This document shows, in pieces, positions 53,612 to 62,753 of a stretch of 64,000 nt of DNA. Location: positions 806,001-870,000 of the forward strand of contig OZ244955.1 in assembly GCA_965222525.1 (NCBI GenBank), in the 5' to 3' direction. How positions within the stretch are numbered: position 1 is the stretch's first letter; every line of letters starts with the position of its first letter. The DNA comes from CBDCUF01 sp965222525 (GTDB taxonomy: Bacteria > Pseudomonadota > Alphaproteobacteria > Rickettsiales > UBA8987). The notes under the pieces are model-generated. The model made no database searches, was not told where the DNA came from, and worked only from the letters and a program-made list of their open reading frames with translations. The translations under genes and the position numbers were made by a program.

Positions 53612-54892
53612 ATGTCACAGAATGATTTAGTAATTGCTAATCAGACCTTCCCTCAAACAAGGTCTGATTTAAACGGTGCTTTGCAAGCTCTGGGAAGCCT
53701 ACAAAGTGGTGCTTCTGCACCAGCGACAACATATCCTTATATGTGGTGGGCTGATACTACCAATGGAGTTTTAAGGCAAAGAAACGCGGCTGATAGCGGT
53801 TGGATAATTCGCGCTTCCTTATCTGACGATATGGTTTTATCCAAGTCAGCCGCTTACACAATCACTATAGGAGATTATAATAAAACTATCCTTGCCAATG
53901 CCGCCGGTGGTGCATTCACATTGACATTACCACCCGCTGCATCCGCCGGTGAAGGTTTCCCGATATTCATTAAGAAAACTGATAATTCAGCAAATGCAGT
54001 TACTATTGATGGTAATGGTGCGGAAACCATAGACGGTTTTTCCTCAATCACTTTGAATAATGAAGATGAAGCCGTACTGTTACATAGTGATGGTGTCACC
54101 TGGTACATTATATCAATCTGGAAATACGGAGTAGGATTGCAGCGTACCGGTGTTGCCCTGGCAATGGATATTAACGGCTTGTCCGATATTGGTACAGGTA
54201 CGGATACGGCAAATGATTTTCTACCTTTATATGACACAAGCGCAGGTACAATTAAAAAAGTATCGCCGGAAGATTTAGGGCTTGTCAGCAGTCATATAGA
54301 ATTATTTACAGGTAATGGTACGTTTATTGTACCGGATGGGATTACCCTCGTTTATGCACAGGTACAAGCCGCTGGTGGCGGTGGTGGCGGACGTAAAGAT
54401 GGACAAGGTGGAGCAAATACCGGTGGTACTGGTGGCGGAGCAGGAAGTTACAGTCACGGTACTATTGCTGTTACGCCAGGTCAGAATATTACAATCAGTG
54501 TGGGTTCTGGTGGGAATGCCGGTACTAGTAGTGCGATACCTACCAATGGTGCGGCGGGTGGAAGCTCACAATTTGGTACTAGCATAATATGTGCTGGTGG
54601 TGAAGGTGGATTGGCTAACAGTAATTCAAGCAGTCCACCGCTTTTAGGTGGTAAAGGTGGTAGTGTCACAACAGCGGGTAATATGGGGGCTATAGATGGT
54701 GGAACCGGTGGTACAAGCTCGCATGTGTCCAGCTTCCCGAATTTTGCCTGGGGTGGTCAAGCGCAAGGTGGGCTTGCACAACCACCGGATGCCGTTGACA
54801 TAGGAGATGCGCCTCACGCAGTTGCAAAAAGAGGAAATGGCGGTACTGGCGGATATGCTGGTGGCGATGGTTGGGTTAAAGTTTCATGGTAG
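53612..54892 (+). CDS. Tail fibre protein with glycine-rich C-terminus
   Basis: 426 residues. Residues 1-230 form beta-rich fibre modules (WWADTTNGVLRQRNAADSGWII is common in phage fibre proteins; then NAVTIDGNGAETIDG). The last 180 residues are a Gly-rich sandwich domain (GGGGGGRKDGQGG, ISVGSGGNAG) as in receptor-binding tips of T-even-like adhesins. It probably binds the host surface. Confidence 0.8.
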   Translation: MSQNDLVIANQTFPQTRSDLNGALQALGSLQSGASAPATTYPYMWWADTTNGVLRQRNAADSGWIIRASLSDDMVLSKSAAYTITIGDYNKTILANAAGGAFTLTLPPAASAGEGFPIFIKKTDNSANAVTIDGNGAETIDGFSSITLNNEDEAVLLHSDGVTWYIISIWKYGVGLQRTGVALAMDINGLSDIGTGTDTANDFLPLYDTSAGTIKKVSPEDLGLVSSHIELFTGNGTFIVPDGITLVYAQVQAAGGGGGGRKDGQGGANTGGTGGGAGSYSHGTIAVTPGQNITISVGSGGNAGTSSAIPTNGAAGGSSQFGTSIICAGGEGGLANSNSSSPPLLGGKGGSVTTAGNMGAIDGGTGGTSSHVSSFPNFAWGGQAQGGLAQPPDAVDIGDAPHAVAKRGNGGTGGYAGGDGWVKVSW

Positions 54893-54900
54893 GTATTGAT

Positions 54901-55479
54901 ATGAATTATATAATTTTAGGAATCCTGGTTTTGTTTTCAGCAATTAATAATATGTTACGTGGTCGGGGAATAAATTTCTTTACCAGTAAATTTATGACTT
55001 CTCTTTATGCTGGTATTGCCTGGGGAGGTTATTATTTTTATTTGTCACACGAAATGCTACGAGCTGGTGCTATCGGCACAATTGTTTTTCTTGGTATATG
55101 GCTTTGGGCTGTGATGGGTTGGGGAAAATATTTCATGTCCTTTACCGGTACAAACGTAATACATGAAAAAGAAGTTGCCTGGATAGACTGGCTAACCACA
55201 AAAATATATAAATTTCCTGAAAATGAAAAAGAGCGAATGCGATGGGGTACTATCGCAATGAGTTTAAGGGGAACACATATTGTTCCCCTTTTTTTATGCC
55301 TGAGTTGGTATCTGAATAACTGGCTTATCGCTCCTATAGGTCTTCTATTGCTTTTGCAAGGTTTGATTTATGCAGCACAGCGGTGGGTTCTATTCGTTAA
55401 TCATCGTGTGGCGATAGCAGAGTTCATTACCGGTATGGTTATCGGGCTAATGCTCACCTTAGCTTTGGGGGTGTTATGA
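54901..55479 (+). CDS. Multispan membrane protein of the prophage
   Basis: About 192 residues with five or six hydrophobic segments. It sits before the holin-like genes and overlaps the next gene by four bases. No family recognised. Lysis or superinfection exclusion are possible roles. Confidence 0.65.
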   Translation: MNYIILGILVLFSAINNMLRGRGINFFTSKFMTSLYAGIAWGGYYFYLSHEMLRAGAIGTIVFLGIWLWAVMGWGKYFMSFTGTNVIHEKEVAWIDWLTTKIYKFPENEKERMRWGTIAMSLRGTHIVPLFLCLSWYLNNWLIAPIGLLLLLQGLIYAAQRWVLFVNHRVAIAEFITGMVIGLMLTLALGVL

Positions 55480-55715
55480 CAGAACAGGAAGCACTAGCAA
55501 AAATCGAATCTCACGAAGAAATCTGTGAGGAACGCTACAAAAACATAGATGAAAAACTCTCAACTATGAACGGCAATATACACACGATTTTCAAGAGTAT
55601 TACGGAACTCAGAAGGGCAGCCAATATCGCTTTAGGTGTTTGGCTCGGAACTATGGGTATCGGTGTAATTGTAAGCATTATCTGGACGTTAATGCAAATC
55701 ACCGGAACTAAGTAA
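55476..55715 (+). CDS. Small single-span protein, holin-like
   Basis: 79 residues: an N-terminal coiled coil (KIESHEEICEERYKNIDEKLSTMNGNIHTIFKSITELRR) and one C-terminal membrane span (GVWLGTMGIGVIVSIIWTLMQ). This is the layout of XhlA-type holin or hemolysin accessory proteins. Confidence 0.72.
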   Translation: MTEQEALAKIESHEEICEERYKNIDEKLSTMNGNIHTIFKSITELRRAANIALGVWLGTMGIGVIVSIIWTLMQITGTK

Positions 55716-55742
55716 TTTTAACCAACAATAGGAGATTATATT

Positions 55743-55976
55743 ATGGAAGGTTCAAAAAGATGGTTTGAATCCAGCACTATTCGCAATGGCATTGGTGCTG
55801 CTAGTGCATTTCTAGCAACTATAGCAGCTACGTTATGGGGTGTTGACTTTGATGCTTCATTACTTACCGAAGCCTGGGATAAACTGGTTATAGTTATCAG
55901 CGGTGCATATGGCGTTTTTGCCAGTATCAAGGCTATTATTGGTCGTTTCAAGGCTGATAAGAAAATAGCGAAATGA
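55743..55976 (+). CDS. Probable holin
   Basis: 77 residues with two hydrophobic segments (AASAFLATIAATLWGV and LVIVISGAYGVFASIKAII) and a basic C-terminus (GRFKADKKIAK), typical of class II holins. AGGAG precedes the ATG. ATGA overlap with the next small gene. Confidence 0.78.
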   Translation: MEGSKRWFESSTIRNGIGAASAFLATIAATLWGVDFDASLLTEAWDKLVIVISGAYGVFASIKAIIGRFKADKKIAK

Positions 55977-56080
55977 CCATTACGAAATACAGCGCAGCTT
56001 TGCGGCTCCTTTGGTCTCTCCTCGTACTTCTCCCACTAGCGGGTTGCGCTGTACTTAATGAAATAGTCTGGCCTGGTTAA
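55973..56080 (+). CDS. Small lipoprotein, 35 residues
   Basis: Basic N-terminus, hydrophobic stretch and lipobox LAGC, leaving a mature peptide of about 11 residues. It begins in an ATGA overlap with the holin gene. It may be a very small outer-membrane spanin relic or a lysis-inhibition peptide. Confidence 0.6.
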   Translation: MTITKYSAALRLLWSLLVLLPLAGCAVLNEIVWPG

Positions 56081-56084
56081 TCTC

Positions 56085-56294
56085 ATGGAATGGATACTTG
56101 CATTATTAAAGCCGCTTGCGAGGCTTGCTGAGAAGCTATTGCCTTTTTGGTTTGGCAACAAGGCTGGAAAAGAAAAACAACGTAGAAAGCATGCAGAAGC
56201 AGAACTGGACGCTATAGAACACAGGAACAAACAGGATGCAAAAATTAAATCTAAAAAGCGTAAGTCTGTTATTGGTCGTATTATGCGTAAGTAG
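56085..56294 (+). CDS. Probable i-spanin (Rz-like)
   Basis: 69 residues with an N-terminal hydrophobic anchor (ILALLKPLARLAEKLLPFWFG) and a charged helical rest. The gene for a small lipoprotein starts inside it in another frame. That nested arrangement is the hallmark of Rz/Rz1 spanin pairs. Confidence 0.65.
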   Translation: MEWILALLKPLARLAEKLLPFWFGNKAGKEKQRRKHAEAELDAIEHRNKQDAKIKSKKRKSVIGRIMRK

Positions 56295-56463
56295 TTGCTC
56301 CGGTGGCTTTACAGCTATTGATACAGCGCCGCCACCTGTACCTATGCCAGAATGCGCTGAAATCGAACTCCGTGACAGAAGCTATGTTGAAGGTGGTTGT
56401 TTAGACAATTGGCTTATGGATATTGAAGAATTAAATGAATTGTTGGAGGATAGGCAATCCTAA
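56236..56463 (+). CDS. Probable o-spanin lipoprotein (Rz1-like)
   Basis: 75 residues: signal LKSVSLLLVVLCVSSC with lipobox Cys, then a Pro-rich start (APPPVPMP) as in Rz1, and a helical end. It overlaps the i-spanin gene by 59 bases. It is the last rightward prophage gene; no clear endolysin gene is seen in the lysis region. Confidence 0.7.
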   Translation: MQKLNLKSVSLLLVVLCVSSCSGGFTAIDTAPPPVPMPECAEIELRDRSYVEGGCLDNWLMDIEELNELLEDRQS

Positions 56464-57008
56464 GAAATCTCATCTTCTAAAATAGCATAGAGCAAAGAAT
56501 CTCTCCATTCTCCACGCACTAAAGAATCTTCTCTTAAAGTTCCTTCATATTTCATTCCGCATTTTTCCATTACCTTTGCAGAAGCCTTATTATCAACATC
56601 GCACATAGCAAATATACGGTGCATGCCTAATTCTTGAAAACCAAACCTCAATATTGCTTTTCCAGCTTCGGTAGCAATTCCTTTATTCCAGTATACAGGA
56701 TTTACTGCCATTCCACGCCTTCCTAGCTTATTATCAGAATCAGCAATGAAAATATTGCAGGTTCCAACTACTTTTTCTTCCGGCTTAAAGATAATTATAA
56801 ATTGGTAATGTACTCTTGGTGATTTCTGTTGGTTTTCTAGAGCTTGTTTTACAAATTCTTGTGTGGTTTCTGGTGTTTGTTTTGGGATAGGCAAGAATCT
56901 ATAAAATTCTTCCTTATGACCATATTCGTAAAGTGTTTCCCAGTCTTTTTCCTGAAACTCACGAAGAATCAAGCGTTCTGTTTCTATAGGGGATATAAGG
57001 TTTGTCAT
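56460..57008 (-). CDS. GNAT acetyltransferase, RimJ/RimL type
   Basis: 182 residues. ISPIETERLILREFQEKDWETLYEY is the RimJ/L family start; RRGMAVNPVYWNKGIATEAGKAILRFGF carries the acetyl-CoA-binding motif, followed by IFAMCDVDNKASAKVMEKCGMKYEGTLRED. It may acetylate an N-terminus or a small molecule. Convergent with the spanin gene, overlapping by four bases. Confidence 0.9.
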   Translation of the reverse strand: MTNLISPIETERLILREFQEKDWETLYEYGHKEEFYRFLPIPKQTPETTQEFVKQALENQQKSPRVHYQFIIIFKPEEKVVGTCNIFIADSDNKLGRRGMAVNPVYWNKGIATEAGKAILRFGFQELGMHRIFAMCDVDNKASAKVMEKCGMKYEGTLREDSLVRGEWRDSLLYAILEDEIS

Positions 57009-57046
57009 TCTCTTATAAACTTATTATTCATGTGACAAGCTACGAG

Positions 57047-60000
57047 TTAGTGAATAAATTTTTGAGATGGATTTACTTGTTTTATTTCCAGATCAGTTGG
57101 TTTCTTGCTACCTAAATGGTTGGATTCTTCCATTCCTTTTAGGGTTTTTCCCAGTGAGGAAAGCTCCTCTTTGTCTATATTCACATTTAAACCTATCTCC
57201 CTAGGTTCCTTATGATGCTGTGGAGCTTTAGGGTTCATACCCTGTTCGTAATTTAAAATCCCATCTTTCTCTACGTTCTGGCTGGAACCAGGATTCATGC
57301 CTTGCTCATAGTCTAGTACAGGCTTGGCTTCATGAGATGTAACTTCCTGCGATTGGACAATCGCTGGTTCCTTTTCTGGTGTTTCTGTTGCTCTCTTTGT
57401 AATGTTATATTCGTGTTGTAAGTGAGGTAGGTCATCACGGCGCATTTCATTGATGAAACCATCAACTTCTTTCTTCATTTGGTCAATTGCAGGTAAATAA
57501 TTCTCAAGTTCTTCAGGCTTTATCTTTCTAACCTCTTTCTCTAAACCATGCTGATCCAGAATTTCTGGCATACGCTCTTCCATGAAGGCCTTAACTTCTG
57601 GAATTTCATCTCTACTTAATTTTATTGACACTCCCTGCGGCTTTACATCTAATAAAGCATGCCTTTCAAATAACAAAGGAAGTGATAGACCTTCTATATG
57701 AGTTTGCGTAAAAGAAATTACATCTCCAGTTCTAAGATTCATTTCAACATCAGTGCTAACAGCAACGCCACCACCTTCATGACCTCCAGCCCATAATTCA
57801 CCGGCATGCTCTTTAATAGCCACACCTATGCCATATGAATATGTCTTTCCATCTTGAAGCTCTGGAAGCATTTTATCCAATGTACCGTCTTTTTTTATTT
57901 CATTTAAAAAATTTGTCAGATCAAGGGGAGTTGATAACATTCCCTCAGCACCACTAAAATCCTTAAAACGTTCAATTTCTGTTGCAGCTTTATAGTCCTT
58001 ATGAGTCACCATATCTGTTGCATACCAATCTGCAACTAAGGGGCGTTCTTCTGGCTTCATTTCTGACCATTCCTGTGCTGTCATAGTGTGCTCTAGATTA
58101 TATTTTTCCAGTATCTCCTCCCTAATCATTTGACTAAAATTTCTTCCTTTATCATCTTCCGCTTCAATAACCATTCCAAGCAATCTGTATCCCATATTAC
58201 TATAGTTAAAGTCAGGCTTTTGCTCGTTGCCACCTCTTTCTTCCAAGGCAGCTTCATTTATTGCCAAATACTTGAAAGGGCCTTTTTGTACGTCTGCTTC
58301 ACTACCTTCTAATAGGTGGTCATTACGTGGAATACCTGCGGTATGCCGGGCTAAATCCCTTATGGTGGCATCAGGATGTGCGGCCTTTTTAATTATCTTT
58401 TCAAAAACAGTTTCATGCTCCTCTGGAATATCATATTTCTCTTTTAGCTTTTTGGCATATTCGTCTACTTTATCATGTAATTTAGCATCTAGGTCGATTT
58501 TCCCTCCTTCCGACATTCGTGTAAGGAGTGCGCCAGTAAATGTTTTGCTTATACTCATAACGTTGTTAAACAAAGTATCTGCATCAACGTCTTGTGCTCT
58601 ATCTCCTAAAGCGGTAATACCTGTCTGCGCAGAAGAAATAGGCTCTTGTCCAGGCTTATTGATAGTTGCTGATACAGCTAGAGGACTTGTAACCAAGCCA
58701 TCACCAAAATATTGACTCAATGTTTCTTGAAGATGTGATGCATTCGCTTTAGGATTGCTGGCTTCTTGCATTAATATTTTCGTTAAATCCTGCGGTGTTA
58801 AAATTTTCTCACCACTTTCCAGAACTTGCTGCTGGCTATTTTCTTTATTTAAATCCGTATCCATTTTTTCCTTCAGGCTACTCCTAACATCTATCATTTT
58901 TACTTTTGAGTCATTAAAATGTTCTAAGGTAACTTCAGAAGCATTCAAAGGAATATTATTTTCTTCCAATGCTTGTTTAATCCCAGACTCTATGATCGGA
59001 ACTTGTTTATCTTTTTCTTCCGAAACAAGTGTTTGTTCATAACTCATTTGGCCATGCACTGTATTTGTTTCAACACCTACAAATCTAGTAGCGGTCAAAG
59101 CCACAACTTCTCCTGTTTCTGGATTAGCATAAACTGCTGCCGCTACTGCACCAGGACCACCAGCACCTGTATGTCCAATCCACTTCTGGCCTTGCCATTC
59201 AATATCTGTAAACGAACCTAATCCAATTTTTCCCCATCGCTCACTCTCATGCTCATTACTTTCTTGCATTGGTTGAAGCACAGGATCATTGATAACAGCT
59301 TGATAGAATTTAGCTAAATCTTTGGGGCTGCTTATCATATTTCCAGCCATGCCATCATAATCAAATTCAAGCATGGGAAGAGTATTTCCGTCATCCTTAA
59401 TATCCCAATAACTTTGCGCTTTGGAAAACTTTTCTTTCTCTTCGGGTTGAAGACTTTTAAATTCACCTGTAGTGAATGTATTTTCAAGGTTGTATCTATC
59501 AATAACTTCTTCCCGTATCACATCTTCAAGATTCTTATCCGTAGCAGCTTCTATAATCATACCGAGAGCAATATACATGGGATTACTATACTCAAATCCT
59601 TCTTTCTTCTCGGTGTCCTTTTGTTCTAGGTAACGAAAACCTATTTCTCTACCTTCAGCCTCGTCTAATGGGAAAGCCCTATGAGCATTACCCATTCCAG
59701 ATGTATGGCCTAGAGCATCACGTATAGTAGCATCTTCATGAGTGTTTTCTTTCAGAAGCCTTCTGAAAATTTCAACATTAGGTGTATCCTTGTATTTTTC
59801 CTCTATTTTGTCTGCCCATTCATCGATATGGTCATGTAGCTTTTCATCTATTCCCTTTTCTCCAAAAACCCCTTTCTCGGCTAAGTGAAGGATGGTTGCT
59901 GCACCAAAGCTTTTGGTGGCACTTCCTATACGGAATAATGTGTCAGGTGTAGGAGCTTGTCCTTCAGGGCCAAGTTCAGTTTGTCCAGCTGAAGCAGAAT

Positions 60001-60151
60001 GTACAGTACCATCGGCATCCAACTTTACAGCGACTACAGAAAGATCATTTGTTATTTCGCCATCAGCAACCTGCTTGGCAGCTTCGTTAGAATTTTTACC
60101 TGCCAATAAATCATTTATAATTTTATCATATTCTTCATTCAAATTGGACAT
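57047..60151 (-). CDS. Large protein with two serine beta-lactamase-like domains
   Basis: About 1034 residues, no signal peptide. Domain 1 (roughly 50-380) has SATK (Ser-x-x-Lys), YSN and HTGAGG. Domain 2 (about 500-820) has SISK, YSNMGY and GGHEGGG. Both motif triads of class C beta-lactamase/DD-peptidase-like hydrolases are complete. The last 150 residues look disordered and carry two near-copies of a LxYEQGMNP motif. The Pho-box-like promoter at 60207-60239 makes the ATG at 60151 (AGG upstream) better than 60193, which would start next to the -10. The missing signal peptide argues for a cytoplasmic or specially exported enzyme. Confidence 0.85.
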   Translation of the reverse strand: MSNLNEEYDKIINDLLAGKNSNEAAKQVADGEITNDLSVVAVKLDADGTVHSASAGQTELGPEGQAPTPDTLFRIGSATKSFGAATILHLAEKGVFGEKGIDEKLHDHIDEWADKIEEKYKDTPNVEIFRRLLKENTHEDATIRDALGHTSGMGNAHRAFPLDEAEGREIGFRYLEQKDTEKKEGFEYSNPMYIALGMIIEAATDKNLEDVIREEVIDRYNLENTFTTGEFKSLQPEEKEKFSKAQSYWDIKDDGNTLPMLEFDYDGMAGNMISSPKDLAKFYQAVINDPVLQPMQESNEHESERWGKIGLGSFTDIEWQGQKWIGHTGAGGPGAVAAAVYANPETGEVVALTATRFVGVETNTVHGQMSYEQTLVSEEKDKQVPIIESGIKQALEENNIPLNASEVTLEHFNDSKVKMIDVRSSLKEKMDTDLNKENSQQQVLESGEKILTPQDLTKILMQEASNPKANASHLQETLSQYFGDGLVTSPLAVSATINKPGQEPISSAQTGITALGDRAQDVDADTLFNNVMSISKTFTGALLTRMSEGGKIDLDAKLHDKVDEYAKKLKEKYDIPEEHETVFEKIIKKAAHPDATIRDLARHTAGIPRNDHLLEGSEADVQKGPFKYLAINEAALEERGGNEQKPDFNYSNMGYRLLGMVIEAEDDKGRNFSQMIREEILEKYNLEHTMTAQEWSEMKPEERPLVADWYATDMVTHKDYKAATEIERFKDFSGAEGMLSTPLDLTNFLNEIKKDGTLDKMLPELQDGKTYSYGIGVAIKEHAGELWAGGHEGGGVAVSTDVEMNLRTGDVISFTQTHIEGLSLPLLFERHALLDVKPQGVSIKLSRDEIPEVKAFMEERMPEILDQHGLEKEVRKIKPEELENYLPAIDQMKKEVDGFINEMRRDDLPHLQHEYNITKRATETPEKEPAIVQSQEVTSHEAKPVLDYEQGMNPGSSQNVEKDGILNYEQGMNPKAPQHHKEPREIGLNVNIDKEELSSLGKTLKGMEESNHLGSKKPTDLEIKQVNPSQKFIH

Positions 60152-60206
60152 AAACCTACTTCTGCCCTCTATTTTCTTTGAAAAGTATACCATACCTTCA
60201 TTTTGG

Positions 60207-60239
60207 AGTATACCACTGAAATGTTAAGATTTTGTTACA
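60207..60239 (-). promoter_or_regulatory. Pho-box-like promoter of the twin serine hydrolase
   Basis: On the minus strand: TGTAACA, AAAT, CTTAACA (60239-60222), 9-bp gap, TATACT (60212-60207). Confidence 0.75.
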
Positions 60240-60252
60240 ATACTGGGGCTAA

Positions 60253-60289
60253 TGTAATAAAAGTTTCACATTATATTGTTTGGTAAAAT
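60253..60289 (+). promoter_or_regulatory. Pho-box-like site upstream of the 60344 gene
   Basis: TGTAATA (60253-60259), AAAG, TTTCACA (60264-60270). The half-sites fit, but no good -10 is found 9 bp on; TAAAAT at 60284-60289 is 13 bp away. Back to back with the site at 60222-60239. Confidence 0.5.
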
Positions 60290-60343
60290 CAGTGGTTTAT
60301 GCTAAAATCAGTTGTCACAGGGGATTAAGAAGGAGAATGCATA

Positions 60344-61246
60344 ATGTCTGATCAAGTAACTCATGGTCTAGATAGAGCAAATGAAGCTGAAAAAACTAGC
60401 GGAGTAGCCGACTTTGCTGGTGGTAATAAAGTGCTTGGTTTCTTTCAGGCAGTCTATAACGTCTTACGTCATGGTGATATTCCTAAAACTGATAATAAAA
60501 TAGAGAAAACTGAGCTATCCGAGGATGACGCTAAATCCCAAGAAATAAAAGATGAAGTGTCTAAAGACACAGCAGTACATCCGCTCGATAAGAAGAATGA
60601 AAAATCAGTTATAGAACAAGAAAGAGAAAAGCTAAAACTAGAAGATACCAGTATCAAAACGGAGCAAACTAAGTCTGGTGGTAGTTCTGAAAAGAAAAAA
60701 GGTGGTGGCCTTTTCAAGGCAAAAGATAAACAGATGTCTGTCAATCTTTATATTATGGATGATATTGGTGGTGCAGACAATGAGTATAAATTAGCTCTTA
60801 TAAAAAAATTGCAGGAAACTGGTTTAAGAGTAAAAGATAATGCTAAGGGAGCATTTTTCTATGGAAAAGAAGTAGATAAGGCCCTTGAGGTAATTAAGCA
60901 ATTTGAGAAAGATAATCCAGATATGCCTGAGCTCAATGTTAAAATAGAAAAAATTGATAAGACAATCAGTGAGCAAATTCAGTCAAGAAATGCTAAGTTT
61001 GTTGCTGCTAGAAAAGCTGAAGAGAAAGAATTTATAAAACGTGAGACAGATGTACCTGGACGAGTTAGTGATAATCTTGAACTTGATAGAAAACAAACTG
61101 CAAATGTTAAAGATTTTCTAAATAAGGAAGGCGCTACTTTCTCAGCCATACTCAATCAAGCTAATGACCTTAAAGCTGAAGGTGCCAGGGCTCCAGATGG
61201 CAAACCTCCTATCGAAGAAGCACAGGGCAAAAAAACAGGTAAGTAA
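60344..61246 (+). CDS. Orphan 300-residue hydrophilic protein
   Basis: No family recognised. Residues 1-40 are mixed, 45-130 are very charged and probably disordered (KKNEKSVIEQEREKLKLED, GGSSEKKKGGG). 130-205 look like a small alpha/beta domain (MSVNLYIMDDIGGADNEYKLALIKKLQETGL), and the end is charged (GKKTGK). No signal peptide. AAGGAG precedes the ATG. Divergent from the twin hydrolase gene with paired Pho-box-like sites between. Confidence 0.8.
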   Translation: MSDQVTHGLDRANEAEKTSGVADFAGGNKVLGFFQAVYNVLRHGDIPKTDNKIEKTELSEDDAKSQEIKDEVSKDTAVHPLDKKNEKSVIEQEREKLKLEDTSIKTEQTKSGGSSEKKKGGGLFKAKDKQMSVNLYIMDDIGGADNEYKLALIKKLQETGLRVKDNAKGAFFYGKEVDKALEVIKQFEKDNPDMPELNVKIEKIDKTISEQIQSRNAKFVAARKAEEKEFIKRETDVPGRVSDNLELDRKQTANVKDFLNKEGATFSAILNQANDLKAEGARAPDGKPPIEEAQGKKTGK

Positions 61247-61283
61247 TCTGCATTAGCTGTATTAGACAAGATTTAATCTGACG

Positions 61284-62201
61284 CTATAATTCTTGTGACA
61301 GTTTTGAACTGTTGGATTGTCTGGATTTACTTACAAATCCTGTTTCATTGGATATATTTGCTAAATCCTCAGACATAAATTTTTCTCTCAGCATCTCTCG
61401 TCCTTTTAACTGTAATGATTTTCCATTCCATATCTCTTTTTCATCAAGTCCTGTTTTTTGGGATATATTAACGACAATATCTCTTCCTTCTTTAGTTTTC
61501 ATGGTATCAATTAATTGCCCTAACGCTTTTTCTTTAGAGATATTCTGCTTTTCCTCCAAATGATTGATTATACCTGTAATTAGCAAGAAAGCAGACGCAT
61601 AGGCAGTATTTTTACTAACTTCTTCCTTGGAGTGCTGAGAAAAACCGTTCCATGTTTGCTCTACTGTTAGGATTTTGTCTTTACTAAGTTCAGATAGGAA
61701 TTTGGTAGATTCAGGAATGTCTTTCTGAAGTCCTAAAATCAGACGAGGTATGGCTTCCACAATTCCTTCTGATATAGGCAAAGCACCATTTTCTGGTACA
61801 AATGTATGAGAAAATTCATGGATGGCTCCACGCAATCTATCAGTTTGAAATTCTTCTTTTTTACTATTGGCAACGTTTCTTAGGCCATATTTGTCACTAA
61901 AAATAACCGTATCGGCAGATTTATGACCGAAAACATTCCCAGCGCAAACAGTCGACCATCTAGCAAATTCAGTGGGCATACCAGTTAATTCTGCAAATTT
62001 ATCGTGAGGAAGGATAATAGCATTGAAATTATGAGATTTTCCATCAGGAAATTCCGAAAGCTTTTCTATAGCGGCTTTACTAATTTCAATGGCTTTGGAA
62101 ACACTGCTTTGCAAAATGCCACCATCAGCAGGTGTTAGCACCTGTAAATTAGATGCAACCTGATCAACTTTAAACTCGATACCTTTCCAATTATGGTTCA
62201 T
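61284..62201 (-). CDS. Putative zinc metalloprotease (HExxH)
   Basis: 305 residues, no signal peptide or membrane segment. GAIHEFSHTFVPENGALPISEGIVEAIPRL contains HEFSH, a HExxH zinc motif, and Glu residues about 20 positions on (SEGIVE) that could be the third ligand, as in gluzincin-type peptidases. Its promoter at 62233-62265 is among the best Pho-box-like sites. Substrate unknown. The HExxH assignment is from motif only. Confidence 0.72.
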   Translation of the reverse strand: MNHNWKGIEFKVDQVASNLQVLTPADGGILQSSVSKAIEISKAAIEKLSEFPDGKSHNFNAIILPHDKFAELTGMPTEFARWSTVCAGNVFGHKSADTVIFSDKYGLRNVANSKKEEFQTDRLRGAIHEFSHTFVPENGALPISEGIVEAIPRLILGLQKDIPESTKFLSELSKDKILTVEQTWNGFSQHSKEEVSKNTAYASAFLLITGIINHLEEKQNISKEKALGQLIDTMKTKEGRDIVVNISQKTGLDEKEIWNGKSLQLKGREMLREKFMSEDLANISNETGFVSKSRQSNSSKLSQEL

Positions 62202-62232
62202 TTAATTTCTCTATAATGTCTATATTTGCTGC

Positions 62233-62265
62233 ATTATAGCACAGAATTGTTAAGTTTTTATTACA
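62233..62265 (-). promoter_or_regulatory. Pho-box-like promoter of the metalloprotease-like gene
   Basis: On the minus strand: TGTAATA, AAAA, CTTAACA (62265-62248), 9-bp gap, TATAAT (62238-62233), a perfect -10. Confidence 0.78.
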
Positions 62266-62404
62266 AAAAACAATTTTACAGCCATATCATAGAGAAATAG
62301 GCTAACGATAAGTATGGCACTTAGTTTGGATAACATTAAATAGGTACAAAAAAGCAAGATAGCAGATAATTTACTAAAATCTGCTTTGTACTCCTTTTAT
62401 AGAA

Positions 62405-62656
62405 TTAACCAGGAGTATCTCCTTCTTTTTGCTTTTGCTTATCTTGAAAATTCTCTGATGTTCTTTGGATGGTCTGTGAAGTAACATCATTTACATTTAG
62501 TTTTTCTGTATCTGATTTTACGGAATGTTTTTCCAAGGATTTCTGAAATTCTTGAAAAACTTCTAGTGAATTGTTATCAAGCTCTTTTGTTTGCTCCCTA
62601 AGTGGTATATTTTGACCTACTCCTGTTGTAGGTGATTCATGTGGTGGAAATCCCAT
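62405..62656 (-). CDS. Orphan 83-residue polar protein
   Basis: Rich in Gln, Glu, Lys and Ser, with no hydrophobic segment; probably disordered. AAGGAA precedes the ATG. A Pho-box-like site lies about 100 bases upstream. No family recognised. The 203 bases between its stop and the metalloprotease-like start hold only that gene's promoter. Confidence 0.65.
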   Translation of the reverse strand: MGFPPHESPTTGVGQNIPLREQTKELDNNSLEVFQEFQKSLEKHSVKSDTEKLNVNDVTSQTIQRTSENFQDKQKQKEGDTPG

Positions 62657-62753
62657 AATAATATTCCTTTCATGTTGTGCTGTTTGGCATTAAACGCAAT
62701 AATACCGGAGGCTACAGTATACTATATATTGAAAGCGGCTAAAAGAACTCAAA

